NCBI GenBank assembly: GCA_035628135.1
Contig: DASPKM010000006.1
Coordinates: forward strand, 682,001-746,000
DNA: 64,000 nt
Origin: DASPKM01 sp035628135
GTDB taxonomy: Bacteria > Bacteroidota > Bacteroidia > Chitinophagales > Chitinophagaceae
Reading direction: 5' to 3'
How positions within the stretch are numbered: position 1 is the stretch's first letter; the number at the start of each line of letters is the position of its first letter. Shown here in pieces: positions 26,688 to 35,972 of the stretch. The notes beneath the pieces were generated by a model, which worked only from the letters and a program-made list of their open reading frames with translations, had not been told where the DNA came from and ran no database searches. Both the position numbers and the translations under genes were made by a program.

Positions 26688-27617
26688 ATGCAATATTTTC
26701 TCTCCCTCTTTACCGACTACTTCAAAAACCTCGATAAACTTACTCTTCTACTCGTCTCGATTTTTGTTGCCATTCTCATTTTCTGCAATTACCGCTTCAA
26801 CCTGAATACCAGGATCTGGCAGGCGTCTACCGAGCTGGAAAAATTCCTGCGCTTTTACGCCTTGTATTTTTTTACATTCGGCGGCGCTTATTTCATACAG
26901 TATTTAGCAGGCGGCAAGCCTGTGCATTTCCCCATTCCCCTGCTGGTGCTGATCGCACTTGCGCCGGCCATCTTTGCACTGAAAGTTGTGTTCAATGCGC
27001 ACCGTCCTTTGTTCTTTAAAATATTCGATTGGCCGCAGAGCAGGTATTATTTTATACTGGCGGACTATCCCATCAGGCTGTTGCTGGTATTAATAATCGT
27101 ATGGTTGCTGTGGCGGTGGGTTCAACCCGCATATCCCTTCTGCGGGCTCACGTTCAAAAATTTTGAATGGAAGCCATACCTTATACTGCTGGCCTGCATG
27201 GTGCCGCTCATTGTGTTTGCTTCTACCCAACAGGATTTTCTGAACACCTACCCCAAGTTTAAGAACATTGCTTTTTACACCGATACCAGTCCCAGCCCCT
27301 GGCTCGACCGTTTGTGGTACGAGCTTTCCTACGGTATCGATTTCATTACCATCGAAGTTTTTTTCCGGGGCTTTTTAATACTTGCTTTCGCGCATTTTGC
27401 AGGCAAGGAAGCAATACTGCCCATGGCCGCGTTTTATTGCGTCATACATTTCGGTAAGCCATTGCCCGAGTGCATCAGCAGTTATTTCGGCGGCCTGCTC
27501 TTAGGTATTCTCGTATACAAAACGCATACGATCATCGGCGGCTTGATCGTGCACCTGGGCATTGCATGGCTGATGGAAGCAGGAGGATACGCGGGAAATG
27601 TGCTGCGAAAAAAATAG
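26688..27617 (+). CDS. CPBP-type intramembrane metalloprotease
   Basis: 309 residues with about eight membrane segments. Near the C-terminus are the motifs of the CPBP/Rce1 family: FITIEVFFRGFLILAF (E-x3-R, a reduced version of EExxxR), MAAFYCVIHFGKP (F-x3-H) and SSYFGGLLLGILVYKT with a terminal IVHLGIAW (His). The first Glu of the usual EE pair is Ile here. Some members cleave prenylated or bacteriocin-type substrates; others have unknown roles. It lies alone, 213 bases after plsX, and ends next to the RNase P RNA terminator on the other strand. Confidence 0.78.
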   Translation: MQYFLSLFTDYFKNLDKLTLLLVSIFVAILIFCNYRFNLNTRIWQASTELEKFLRFYALYFFTFGGAYFIQYLAGGKPVHFPIPLLVLIALAPAIFALKVVFNAHRPLFFKIFDWPQSRYYFILADYPIRLLLVLIIVWLLWRWVQPAYPFCGLTFKNFEWKPYLILLACMVPLIVFASTQQDFLNTYPKFKNIAFYTDTSPSPWLDRLWYELSYGIDFITIEVFFRGFLILAFAHFAGKEAILPMAAFYCVIHFGKPLPECISSYFGGLLLGILVYKTHTIIGGLIVHLGIAWLMEAGGYAGNVLRKK

Positions 27618-27631
27618 CATCCGTGTGCTAA

Positions 27632-27662
27632 AAAAAATAACACGGACAGTTGTCCGTGTTAA
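27632..27662 (-). terminator. Rho-independent terminator of RNase P RNA
   Basis: On the minus strand, AACACGGACA and TGTCCGTGTT form a stable stem with a short CT loop, followed by a run of seven T's. It lies just after the 3' end of rnpB and just after the stop of the convergent CPBP gene. Confidence 0.85.
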
Positions 27663-27670
27663 ATTCAATA

Positions 27671-28075
27671 AACTATCAACCTGTAAGCCGGATTCTGTTC
27701 CCGCAAGGGGCGGTTATCATTTATCTTGTCTTTGCATTGCTGCAAAGATCTGTTCTGCCTACCCTTCCCGGCACATTGCTGTAGTGAGCGGGCAGCCCAC
27801 CTCTTGCGAACCGGGATATACATGGCATTTCAGCATGCAAGGTTTACCCGTTGTGCCAGTTGCCTGGCCCAACCGTGGGCTCTTACCCCACGTTTTCAAC
27901 TTTACCTTCCCGATGGCTACGGGACTCACCCCGCCAACGGCGAGGCTAAGGCAGTAATTTTCTGTGGCCCTTTCTGTATCCTGCCCTTCGGCAGGACCCC
28001 GGCGCTTAACCGGTGCATTGCCCTACGCTGTCCGGACTTTCCTCTCCTTAGAGCGATAACCCGGTTGATAGTCGA
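27671..28075 (-). ncRNA. rnpB: RNase P RNA (bacterial class A)
   Basis: The minus strand carries the universally conserved RNase P features. The 5' P4 region is GAGGAAAGTCCGGAC (near 28030-28045) and the 3' P4 region is ACAGAATCCGGCTTA (near 27685-27700). The ends pair as helix P1, with ACTATCAACC at the 5' end and GGTTGATAGT at the 3' end. Internal stems such as GTCCTGCCGAAGGGCAGGA and the GGGTAAACC element are typical of the A-type fold. Length is about 405 nt. The ribozyme trims the 5' leaders of tRNA precursors. A -7 box precedes it and a terminator follows. Long open frames on the opposite strand are spurious. Confidence 0.95.
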
Positions 28076-28079
28076 ACGG

Positions 28080-28087
28080 CAAAGTTA
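28080..28087 (-). promoter_or_regulatory. TAnnTTTG -7 box of rnpB (TAACTTTG)
   Basis: Minus-strand TAACTTTG lies about 6-7 bases before the start of helix P1, the expected distance for a transcription start. It supports both the promoter consensus for this genome and the 5' end of rnpB. Confidence 0.65.
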
Positions 28088-28178
28088 CGATTTTGCCACC
28101 GAAAGGCACCCTACGCGGGCATGACAGGCTGTCAAAATATCGATAAAAACCTCAGCGAAGCTCAAACGAAGGAGAAGC

Positions 28179-28200
28179 GAATCTAAGACGAATCTAAGAC
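28179..28200. repeat. Two tandem 11-bp units
   Basis: GAATCTAAGAC occurs twice in direct succession between rnpB and the Smr-domain gene. Too short to assign a function. Confidence 0.5.
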
Positions 28201-28225
28201 GAACGTACATCTTGGCAGATTTGCC

Positions 28226-29251
28226 TTAATACTGGAAAAATACCTCCGTTGCCCCATACCCGAACCTCGGATCATACTGGTTCACGAAGGTTTTAACCTC
28301 CCGCTTATAACGCAATGCCTCATGCACCTCATCGCGGAGGCGGCCCGTGCCTACCCCATGAATAATGATCATGGAAGGAAGATGGTGCGCAATGGCCAGG
28401 TCGAGGTATTTTTCAAAGGTCTGCAGTTGCAGGGCCAGCTTTTCCAATGCAGACAGGTGTTGCCAGTCGGGCGTAAGGCGTTCGATGTGCAGGTCAAGCT
28501 CGTGGCGGGCAGGTTCCAGGTGTTGCCTGGCCTCTTTTGCATCGTACACTTTGTATCCATCGGCGGGCGGCGGGGTTACCGGTATTTCAGCTTCGGGCAG
28601 GCGGTCGGGATAATCTTTAAATAATTGGTACGAAAACGTCGCTTCGCCCTTCCGCTTCAACTCCTCGATCTTATTGAAAAGCTGCTTTGGTTTTATTTTC
28701 ACCGATGCCTCGTAATGTGCCGCCTTGGTTTTATCGGGACTGATCAATGAAAAATCAAAAGAGAAAACAGGATTATCACTAAGGTCCCCGAACGGAACAT
28801 CGTGCAGGTAAAAATCCTTGAACGCGTATACCTGGTTGGTAAGATCGAATGACGACTTACCAAAAAAATAAAGGTGGTATTCAAACTGGTAACCGTGCGA
28901 CGTATTGTTTACCAGGTGCACTTTCAAATTGGTAATGACATCATCGCCAAATTCATCCATGTCAAACTCGGGAAGGAACAATATCCAAACCCCATCCGAC
29001 ACCGCCTGCCGGAAGCCCGTTTCTTTTTCCTTCCGCACATCATCGATGTATTGTTTCGGCTTCTTTTTCTGCGAGAAAAGTTTTTGCTCGGTAAATCTTT
29101 TAAAATAAGGAAAGTCGAGTTGGTCGATGTAGGCCGGAAACTTTACGCCCCTCACTTCCACCATTACCATTTTATCATTGATAACGTCTACTACTTCGCC
29201 TTCTTCGTTCGAGTGCAGCACCAGCACTTTGTCGCCAACCTGGAATTTCAT
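28226..29251 (-). CDS. DUF2027 and Smr domain protein
   Basis: 341 residues. The N-terminal ~60 residues (MKFQVGDKVLVLHSNEEGEV) form a small SH3-like domain. A middle beta-rich DUF2027 region (about 75-235) and a C-terminal Smr domain follow, with ELDLHIERL (DLH motif) and IIIHGVGTGRLRDEVHEAL (HGxGxG). Smr domains of MutS2 and related proteins cleave or bind nucleic acid, notably at collided ribosomes. The DUF2027-Smr combination is typical of Bacteroidota. Its promoter appears to overlap the stop codon of the permease gene. Confidence 0.9.
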   Translation of the reverse strand: MKFQVGDKVLVLHSNEEGEVVDVINDKMVMVEVRGVKFPAYIDQLDFPYFKRFTEQKLFSQKKKPKQYIDDVRKEKETGFRQAVSDGVWILFLPEFDMDEFGDDVITNLKVHLVNNTSHGYQFEYHLYFFGKSSFDLTNQVYAFKDFYLHDVPFGDLSDNPVFSFDFSLISPDKTKAAHYEASVKIKPKQLFNKIEELKRKGEATFSYQLFKDYPDRLPEAEIPVTPPPADGYKVYDAKEARQHLEPARHELDLHIERLTPDWQHLSALEKLALQLQTFEKYLDLAIAHHLPSMIIIHGVGTGRLRDEVHEALRYKREVKTFVNQYDPRFGYGATEVFFQY

Positions 29252-29255
29252 GCTG

Positions 29256-29263
29256 CAAAACTA
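29256..29263 (-). promoter_or_regulatory. TAnnTTTG -7 box (TAGTTTTG)
   Basis: A minus-strand exact match 4 bases before the ATG at 29251. Its first three bases are the TAG stop codon of the permease gene. Confidence 0.5.
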
Positions 29264-31264
29264 GCCTTCTGTTTTCAATTTGCTTTTCCAGAACCCATAA
29301 AGAAAATAGATCGTCAGTCCTATTGCCATCCATCCAAAGAACCAGAGCCAGGAAATGGCTTTGATCTCGATCAGCAGGTAAGCGCAGAACAATACGCCCA
29401 GGATGGGTATCAGCGACAGGCGTTTGATAACGGTTAATATCGTGATCACCGGCAATAACAACAGCGCAAAAAAGAGGAAGAGCAGTTCCTGCAGGCTCTT
29501 GTTGAGCGTGGAAGTTTTTACTTCATTGTTACGCACGTAGGTAACGGTAATGCTTTCATCGTCCTGTACCTTACCGGCAAAGTTGTTCAGGTCGGCAGCC
29601 GAAGCAATCGTGCTGTCGTTTACGCTGATGATAACATCATTCGCTTTAAGGTCCAGCCTGTCCAGCGTGGATTTTTCATCGATGCCGGTAATGGCGAGGC
29701 CTTGCTGTGTATACGATGTGTCCGTATTGGATATTTGTGCAGTGGTCTCCTGGTAGGCGCCGCCGAATGTTTTTTCTCTTTCAACGGGTTTACCAAATAC
29801 CTTATAGTCGAGCGCGGTGGTAACGCGCTCCGCAAACAGGAAAAAGAATCCAATAGCCAGCAGCAATACAATGAACCGGCCATTGATATACGGCAGCCGG
29901 AATCCTTTGCGGCCTGTATCTCCCCTAAGACTCGGCAGCATCATTACACCGGCGGAAACCAACACAAATGCGAAGAGTGTTCCAATGCTGGTAAGGTCGG
30001 TCATCAGGTCCTTATGCATAAACAGGGAGGGTATGGCTACCAGCACTATAGAAGCTATCGTAGAGAAATACGGTGTCTTGTACCGGCTATGTATGCGGCC
30101 AAAGGCTTTCGGCAGCAGTCCGTCGCGGCTCATGCTCATCCAGATGCGTGGCTGCCCGAGTTGAAATACCAGCAATACGCTGGTAGTAGCCACCACCGCG
30201 CTCAGGTCAACGATGTATTTGATCCATTTGTTCCCTACCTCGCCGAACACAAATGAAAGCGGGTCATTTACGTCCAGTTTTACGTAAGGCACCATGCCGG
30301 TAAGCACCAATGCTATCAGTATGTATAGTATCGTACAGATCACCAATGAATAGATCATTCCCCTTGGGAGGTCGCGCTGGGGGTCCTTGCATTCTTCGGC
30401 TGTGGTGGAAATAGCGTCGAAACCTATGTAAGCGTAAAACACAGCCGACACTCCCAACAGCACGCCCCCGAAACCGTTCGGCATGAAGGGGCTCCAGTTG
30501 TCCGGCTCCACGTAAAATATGCCGAGCACGATCACGAAAATGATCACCGCCACTTTAAATATCACCATCGCATTCGCGCTCTTTTTGCTTTCCTTGATAC
30601 CGACATAACAAAGCCATCCTATCAGGCACACGATGATAAAGGCGGGAATATTCAGGAATAATTTGCTGCCGAATGGGGCGGAATTGTACCCGTCGATTAT
30701 CCATTGCATTTTGGTGGGAATATCCTCTCCCGCTGCGCGCAACGCAGCCACCGCGGTGGATGTTTCTTCATACGTTTTTGCGGCGGCCGTGGGATCGGTC
30801 GTTAACCAATATGGCAGGTAAATACCCACCGCCTGCAATAAATTATTAAAATAAGTGCTCCACGAAATTGCCACTACTATGTTTCCAATTGCGTATTCCA
30901 GTATCAGCGCCCAGCCAATGATCCATGCTATCAGCTCACCAAAAGACACGTACGCGTACGTATATGCGCTGCCGGCAATCGGCACGCGGCTCGCAAACTC
31001 GGCGTAGCACAATGCCGCGAAGCCGCAGGTAATGGCGGTGAGTACAAACAGCAGCGAAATAGCCGGACCTCCATCTGATGCCGCGGTGCCTATGGTGGAA
31101 AAAATGCCCGCGCCCACCACGGCCGCAATACCCATGAACGTAAGATCGCGCACCGTAAGCACACGCCTTAAGCCGGTGTGGTGTTGATGCTCGTCTACCA
31201 AACCTTCTTCAGCATCTTTCAAAATTTTAGCAATGGACTTCTTGCGGAACAGTGAAGTGGGCAT
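29261..31264 (-). CDS. APC-superfamily (CAT-type) amino-acid permease with an inserted PDZ domain
   Basis: 667 residues. The N-terminal part is a cationic amino-acid transporter-type permease: TFMGIAAVVGAGIFSTIG (residues 42-59), GELIAWIIGWALILEYAIGN (109-128), YAYIGFDAISTTAEECKDPQ (278-297) and QPRIWMSMSRDGLLP (371-385). Counting helices gives 14 membrane segments with both ends inside. Between helix 11 (464-480) and helix 12 (593-612) lies a soluble stretch of ~110 residues whose second part (519-588) reads as a PDZ domain: GLAITGIDEKSTLDRLDL, DVIISVNDSTIASAADL, ITVTYVRNNEV. The normal CAT loop here is short. By topology this PDZ would face the periplasm. The permease call is firm; the role of the PDZ is unknown. 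Confidence 0.9.
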   Translation of the reverse strand: MPTSLFRKKSIAKILKDAEEGLVDEHQHHTGLRRVLTVRDLTFMGIAAVVGAGIFSTIGTAASDGGPAISLLFVLTAITCGFAALCYAEFASRVPIAGSAYTYAYVSFGELIAWIIGWALILEYAIGNIVVAISWSTYFNNLLQAVGIYLPYWLTTDPTAAAKTYEETSTAVAALRAAGEDIPTKMQWIIDGYNSAPFGSKLFLNIPAFIIVCLIGWLCYVGIKESKKSANAMVIFKVAVIIFVIVLGIFYVEPDNWSPFMPNGFGGVLLGVSAVFYAYIGFDAISTTAEECKDPQRDLPRGMIYSLVICTILYILIALVLTGMVPYVKLDVNDPLSFVFGEVGNKWIKYIVDLSAVVATTSVLLVFQLGQPRIWMSMSRDGLLPKAFGRIHSRYKTPYFSTIASIVLVAIPSLFMHKDLMTDLTSIGTLFAFVLVSAGVMMLPSLRGDTGRKGFRLPYINGRFIVLLLAIGFFFLFAERVTTALDYKVFGKPVEREKTFGGAYQETTAQISNTDTSYTQQGLAITGIDEKSTLDRLDLKANDVIISVNDSTIASAADLNNFAGKVQDDESITVTYVRNNEVKTSTLNKSLQELLFLFFALLLLPVITILTVIKRLSLIPILGVLFCAYLLIEIKAISWLWFFGWMAIGLTIYFLYGFWKSKLKTEG

Positions 31265-31319
31265 GTTGGTTGGTTTAGGTTTTGAAAATAAGGATAATTG
31301 GCATACAAGCCAATTACCT

Positions 31320-32282
31320 TCACGACTCGCGTTGCATCAGGTATTCTGCCAGATTTTGCAAGGGTTCCTTTCTTTTCGATATCACGGCCGTATCTTCCAG
31401 GTGTTGCATGGCCTTGTTCATAAATTGTTGTTTCAGTTCACGCGCCCAATCATCTACACCGCGGGACTTAAAGACCGAAATCACTTTTTCTACCTTGTCC
31501 GCTGAATCGTCCTGCAACAATTGTTGCAATTCTTGTTGCTGGGCAGGCGTGCTGGCTGCCAGTGCACCGATGACCAGGAAGGTTTTCTTATTGGCCCGGA
31601 TATCGCCCCCGATCTGCTTCCCGAATTTTTCAGGATCGCCGAAGGCGTCGAGGTAATCGTCCTGCACCTGGAAGGCAATGCCCAGGTTCTTACCGAACTC
31701 GTACAGGTGTTGCTGGTTGCCCAGGCTGGCCCCTCCCAATATAGCGCCCATTTGCAGGCTGGCGGCCAATAATACCGAAGTCTTTAAACCGATCATTCGG
31801 ATGTATTCATCCAGTTGCACGCCGTTCTGCTGTTCAAAATCCATGTCGAGTTGCTGACCTTCGCACACCTCTTTGCCTGTTCTGTTAAACAGGTTCATGA
31901 TCTTGTGCAGATATTTATTGTCGATCTTGTTCAGGTATTCATAAGCGGTCACCAGCATCATATCTCCGCAGAGCAATGCGGTGGATGCCCCATATTTTTC
32001 ATGTACCGTAGGTTGACCGCGCCGCAACGCCGCCTTGTCCATGATATCGTCGTGAACGAGGGTGAAATTATGGAACAGCTCAATGGCGGTGGCCACGTGC
32101 CATGCATCGGGATTGATGTCGTCGAACAGCTCATTGGCCATAAGGCACATTACCGGGCGTATGCGCTTGCCGCCAAGGTCAAGAAAATAATTTGCAGCCT
32201 CGTATAAAGCAGATGTATTGGAGAATTGCTGCTGCCTGAATTTTTCCGCGAAAGTTTGGGAAAGCTCTTTAAATGTAAGCAT
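31320..32282 (-). CDS. Polyprenyl diphosphate synthase (trans-isoprenyl)
   Basis: 320 residues with GGKRIRPVMCLMANEL, the first Asp-rich motif LVHDDIMDKAALRRGQPTVH and the second, FQVQDDYLDAFGD, plus GGDIRANKKTFLVIGAL. This is the typical IspA/IspB-type all-helical fold that condenses IPP with allylic diphosphates. Chain length (C15-C40) cannot be read safely from the sequence. I placed the start at the ATG 32282; a GTG 24 bases upstream is in frame but reads through likely promoter sequence. It follows the RNase R gene on the same strand. Confidence 0.93.
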   Translation of the reverse strand: MLTFKELSQTFAEKFRQQQFSNTSALYEAANYFLDLGGKRIRPVMCLMANELFDDINPDAWHVATAIELFHNFTLVHDDIMDKAALRRGQPTVHEKYGASTALLCGDMMLVTAYEYLNKIDNKYLHKIMNLFNRTGKEVCEGQQLDMDFEQQNGVQLDEYIRMIGLKTSVLLAASLQMGAILGGASLGNQQHLYEFGKNLGIAFQVQDDYLDAFGDPEKFGKQIGGDIRANKKTFLVIGALAASTPAQQQELQQLLQDDSADKVEKVISVFKSRGVDDWARELKQQFMNKAMQHLEDTAVISKRKEPLQNLAEYLMQRES

Positions 32283-32305
32283 AGTGCAAATGTGCAGCGC
32301 GCACA

Positions 32306-34339
32306 TTATTTTTCTTCAGCTTTTTTCTTTTTTTTCTTTTTTGGTTTTGCTTCTTCTGTTTTCGACGGGTGCCCATTGCTCTTCAGGGTAGAGGTGATCA
32401 CCCATTCATAATCTATCTGGCGCTTGCCGAGATTGGTGGATATGACCTTTACCCAAACCTTATCACCCATTCTGAACGTGCGGCCGCTGCGGCGGCCTAC
32501 CAGCGCATAATCGGTCTCCACATGGCGGAAATCATCGTACTCCAGCAGGCTGTTGATGCTAACAAGCCCCTCGCATTTATGCTCGATGGTTTCTACCCAA
32601 AAACCAAATGCCGCTACGCCGCTGATAACGCCTTCGAATTCCTCGCCCAAAAATTCAGACATGTATTGCACCTGCTTGTATTTATTACCTGCCCGCTCCG
32701 ATTCCATGGCCGCACGTTCCCGCTCGCTGCAATGCTTGCATTTTGATTCCAGTTTTTTATCGACGGTAATGTCCTTGTTCAGGCATTGTTCCAGTATGCG
32801 GTGCACCAGTACATCAGGATAGCGGCGTATGGGAGAAGTAAAATGACAATAATGCTTGAAGCCTAATCCATAGTGGCCGATATTTTCGGTAGTGTACACG
32901 GCCTTGGCCATGGTGCGGATGCCCAGTTGTTCCAGCACGTGCTGTTCGGGCTTGCCGCGTGCATCGTCCAGCAGGCGGTTAAATGAAGCCGCAATGGCAT
33001 CGGGTGATTTGGTATCGAACTTATGCCCGAATTTTTTCGCGAACTCCACGAAGGGCGCAAGCTTTTCTTCATCGGGCGTATCGTGCACACGGTAAGGGAA
33101 AGGAAGTTCCTGCTTGTTCACTTTTATTTTTCCGACGCTTTCGGCCACTACGCGGTTGGCCAGCAGCATGAACTCTTCTATCAATTGGTGCGCCTCCTTG
33201 CTTTCTTTTACGATGATGCCGATAGGCTTGGCGTTTTCATCGAGCTTGAACCGCACTTCCTGCGAAGAAAAATTGATGGCGCCTTTTTTGAACCGCTGCT
33301 TCCTGAAGCGTTGTGCAAGGTCGTTGAGTATAAGAATAACTTCTGAATGCAATCCTTCTTTCTTTTCAATGATCTCCTGTGCTTCTTCGTAAGTAAAGCG
33401 ATGGTCTGAATGAATGATGGTTTTGCCCAGCCAGAATTGCTTTACTTCGGCCTTGGGCGTTATTTGAAAGATGGCCGAGAATGTAAGCTTGTCTTCGCGT
33501 GGGCGCAGTGAGCAGAGCTCATTTGAAATGCGTTCGGGCAGCATGGGATTTACGCGGTCTGGCAGGTATACCGAGGTAGCGCGTTCATATGCTTCCTTGT
33601 CCAGCGCGGTGCCCGGCTCCACGTAATGACTTACATCTGCAATGTGCACGCCTATTTCATACAAACCATTTTTCAATTCCCGGAACGAAATGGCGTCGTC
33701 GAAATCTTTCGCGTCTATTGGGTCGATGGTAAAGGTGAGCACACCCCGGCAGTCTTTACGGCGCGCAATTTCCTGCTCGCTGATGATATCGGGTAGCCGA
33801 CCGGCCTCTTCAATGGCATCGTCCGGGAATGGGATGGGAAAACCGTTCTCGATCAGGATCTCCTTCATGGCAAAATCGTGCTCATTGGTAACATCCAGCA
33901 CCTGTACCACTTCGCCGGAGGGCTTTTTATTTTTTTCCCATTGGGTAATTCTTACTACAACCTTATCCTGGTTGGTGGCGCCGTTCAGCTGCTGCAAGGG
34001 AACGTACACGTCCGGCATGGGCTTGTCGGTCTCAGCAATAAAGAATGCGAAAGACTCGCTGACTTCCAGGTGGCCGATAAAATCGGTTTGCTTTCTTTCC
34101 ACCACTTCGGTGATGATGCCCCTTTTGCGGTGGCCTTTTTTCCCATTGGGCGCTATTTCAACCCGCACAGTATCACCGTGTAAAGCGGTATTGAAGTCGG
34201 CTGGCCTTACCAGGATGTCCTGTTGTTCTTTGTCAATCACAACAAACCCTACGCCTGACCGTGTGACGTCCAGTACACCCTGGATGTCATGGGGCTGCCG
34301 TTCACTTTTCTTTTTCTTTTTCGAATTTTTTCTGCCCAT
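32306..34339 (-). CDS. rnr: Ribonuclease R (RNase II family exoribonuclease)
   Basis: 677 residues. Two cold-shock-like N-terminal domains (about 20-150), the catalytic RNB domain with TIDPIDAKDFDDAISF (four Asp residues binding Mg), YLPDRVNPMLPERISNELCS and HYCHFTSPIRRYPDVLVHR, then an S1 domain (EFEGVISGVAAFGFWVE) and a Lys-rich C-terminal tail. A basic N-terminal patch (GRKNSKKKKKSER) is also present. It degrades structured RNA 3' to 5'. The E. coli N-terminal helix-turn-helix is absent, as usual in this phylum. It lies 3 bases after the stop of lpxK. Confidence 0.95.
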   Translation of the reverse strand: MGRKNSKKKKKSERQPHDIQGVLDVTRSGVGFVVIDKEQQDILVRPADFNTALHGDTVRVEIAPNGKKGHRKRGIITEVVERKQTDFIGHLEVSESFAFFIAETDKPMPDVYVPLQQLNGATNQDKVVVRITQWEKNKKPSGEVVQVLDVTNEHDFAMKEILIENGFPIPFPDDAIEEAGRLPDIISEQEIARRKDCRGVLTFTIDPIDAKDFDDAISFRELKNGLYEIGVHIADVSHYVEPGTALDKEAYERATSVYLPDRVNPMLPERISNELCSLRPREDKLTFSAIFQITPKAEVKQFWLGKTIIHSDHRFTYEEAQEIIEKKEGLHSEVILILNDLAQRFRKQRFKKGAINFSSQEVRFKLDENAKPIGIIVKESKEAHQLIEEFMLLANRVVAESVGKIKVNKQELPFPYRVHDTPDEEKLAPFVEFAKKFGHKFDTKSPDAIAASFNRLLDDARGKPEQHVLEQLGIRTMAKAVYTTENIGHYGLGFKHYCHFTSPIRRYPDVLVHRILEQCLNKDITVDKKLESKCKHCSERERAAMESERAGNKYKQVQYMSEFLGEEFEGVISGVAAFGFWVETIEHKCEGLVSINSLLEYDDFRHVETDYALVGRRSGRTFRMGDKVWVKVISTNLGKRQIDYEWVITSTLKSNGHPSKTEEAKPKKKKKKKAEEK

Positions 34340-34342
34340 CTG

Positions 34343-35413
34343 CTATCTTTTGTAAGTACTGATGAAGTTACCAATTATATCCATAAAAGATTGTGCCTCA
34401 CCAAATAGAAAATGATGCCCGATGGGCAGGACATAGCATGGCAATTCCCGCAATTCCTGCTCGAACTTCAGTAACCGCACCGCGTCTTTTTCAGTGGTAA
34501 TGATGATCTTATTATCAGCCGTCACCTGCTCGAACTTCATCCTGATCTCACGGAGATCATCAATTGTAAATATATGGTGGTCGCTATAGCTCATTTCATA
34601 GTAGGTACGGGAATATTCCAGCAGGTATTGCTTCAGCGAGCGGGGGTTGGCGATGCCCGTTACCATCAGCACTTCATCGTCCGTGGTAATGGCCCGCGTG
34701 TCCCGGTGAATGATGTGATAGGGGCGTTCGTACTGCAGGGTGGAAAAAAAAACACGCTGGTACTCGCGGGGACGTATTTCCCTGGTCAGCGCTTCCCGCT
34801 CCTCCTGCGAAAGATCGGCCGGGCATTTGGTTATAACGATGATGGATGCGCGCCGTGCGCTGCCGGGCTCATCGCGCAGGTCGCCGGTAGGCAGGAACCA
34901 ATCCCGGGTATACAGGTTATTGTAATCGGTGAGCAAAATGTTCAATCCCGCATTGATCACACGGTGCTGAAATGCGTCGTCCAGTATGATGGCCTGCGTA
35001 GAAGGGCGGTCGTGCAGCAATTGCGGGATGGCCACCATACGCTCCTCGCCCACCGCAATGGCAACATCGGGAAACTTAACGTGGAACTGCATGGGCTCAT
35101 CTCCAATTTCCAGGGCTGTAGACCTTTCATTCGCCAGCGCATAACCCTTGGTCTTGCGTTTATATCCCCTGCTGAGCACCGCGATGCGGTATTTGCCTTT
35201 CAAGTGCTTCACCATTAGTTCCACCATCGGCGATTTTCCTGTACCGCCTACCGATAAATTGCCCACGCAAATCAGCGGCATGTTAAAGGAAGTAGATGCA
35301 AAAACGTGGCGGTCGTACAGCCTGTTGCGCAAAAAAATGATCAGGGCATAAATTAGAGAGAAGGGGAACAGCAACATTCTGATGGGACGCAGCAGGGGGA
35401 AATTAAAATTCAT
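34343..35413 (-). CDS. lpxK: Tetraacyldisaccharide 4'-kinase LpxK
   Basis: 356 residues. After an N-terminal membrane anchor (MLLFPFSLIYALIIFLRN) comes the P-loop VGNLSVGGTGKSPMVELMV, followed by YRIAVLSRGYKRKTKGY, GDEPMQFHVKFPDVAIAVGEER and IILDDAFQHRVINAGLNILL, all typical of LpxK. The enzyme phosphorylates the 4' position of the lipid A precursor at the inner membrane. I used the ATG at 35413, which overlaps the cyclo-ligase gene by 11 bases; an upstream start at 35437 and a downstream ATG at 35377 are also possible. Confidence 0.95.
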   Translation of the reverse strand: MNFNFPLLRPIRMLLFPFSLIYALIIFLRNRLYDRHVFASTSFNMPLICVGNLSVGGTGKSPMVELMVKHLKGKYRIAVLSRGYKRKTKGYALANERSTALEIGDEPMQFHVKFPDVAIAVGEERMVAIPQLLHDRPSTQAIILDDAFQHRVINAGLNILLTDYNNLYTRDWFLPTGDLRDEPGSARRASIIVITKCPADLSQEEREALTREIRPREYQRVFFSTLQYERPYHIIHRDTRAITTDDEVLMVTGIANPRSLKQYLLEYSRTYYEMSYSDHHIFTIDDLREIRMKFEQVTADNKIIITTEKDAVRLLKFEQELRELPCYVLPIGHHFLFGEAQSFMDIIGNFISTYKR

Positions 35414-35972
35414 AAATACGTTCAGGCGTAATGGCAAAGTTTAAAGGTATATCAAATTCATTTACGTCACTGATCAGCGGCTCTGCTTCAAAATAAGAGA
35501 AGCCCACCGTTATCACGTCCTGCCTGCATGATTTTAGATAACGGTCGTAAAAACCCTTGCCGTATCCCACGCGGTATCCTTGTTTATCGTATGCCAGCAT
35601 GGGCACAAAGATCATGTCCAGTTCACCGGGTGGCATTACTTTGTTCGAAAGCGGTTCTGCAATGCCGTAAGCGTTGGTTTCATATTCCGTATCGTCATCA
35701 ACGGCAATTGCCACCATGCTCACTTGCTCATAATCTATTTTTGGGTAGGCCAGTTGAAGGCCCGGTATCCTGAACTGAACATAGTCTGTCATGGGCAGCG
35801 TATTTACTTCGTGGTGCGTTTGCATGGGCCAATAGCTCATTAGCGACAATACATCGGGCAATTGCAGCTTTTGAAATTGTATCAGGATAAGATCGTCCAG
35901 TTTCATGCGGTCCGTGGCAGACAGCGCGCTGCGCTTATCCTTGTAAATGGTACGCAATGCTGATTTGGTCAT
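35403..35972 (-). CDS. 5-formyltetrahydrofolate cyclo-ligase
   Basis: 189 residues. The N-terminus has KSALRTIYKDKRSAL with the substrate-binding Lys and Arg, and the centre has FVPMLAYDKQGYRVGYGKGFYDRYL, the ATP-binding signature G-Y-G-x-G-F-Y-D of the family. It converts 5-formyl-THF to 5,10-methenyl-THF using ATP in the cytosol. Its start overlaps the end of bioD by 4 bases, so the pair is coupled. Confidence 0.95.
   Translation of the reverse strand: MTKSALRTIYKDKRSALSATDRMKLDDLILIQFQKLQLPDVLSLMSYWPMQTHHEVNTLPMTDYVQFRIPGLQLAYPKIDYEQVSMVAIAVDDDTEYETNAYGIAEPLSNKVMPPGELDMIFVPMLAYDKQGYRVGYGKGFYDRYLKSCRQDVITVGFSYFEAEPLISDVNEFDIPLNFAITPERIYEF

Noticed and set aside
27598..28124. Long open frames on the plus strand over the RNase P RNA region
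   Set aside because: They contain the well-known spurious translation of the antisense of rnpB and lie over its conserved helices. The RNA gene on the minus strand explains the sequence.
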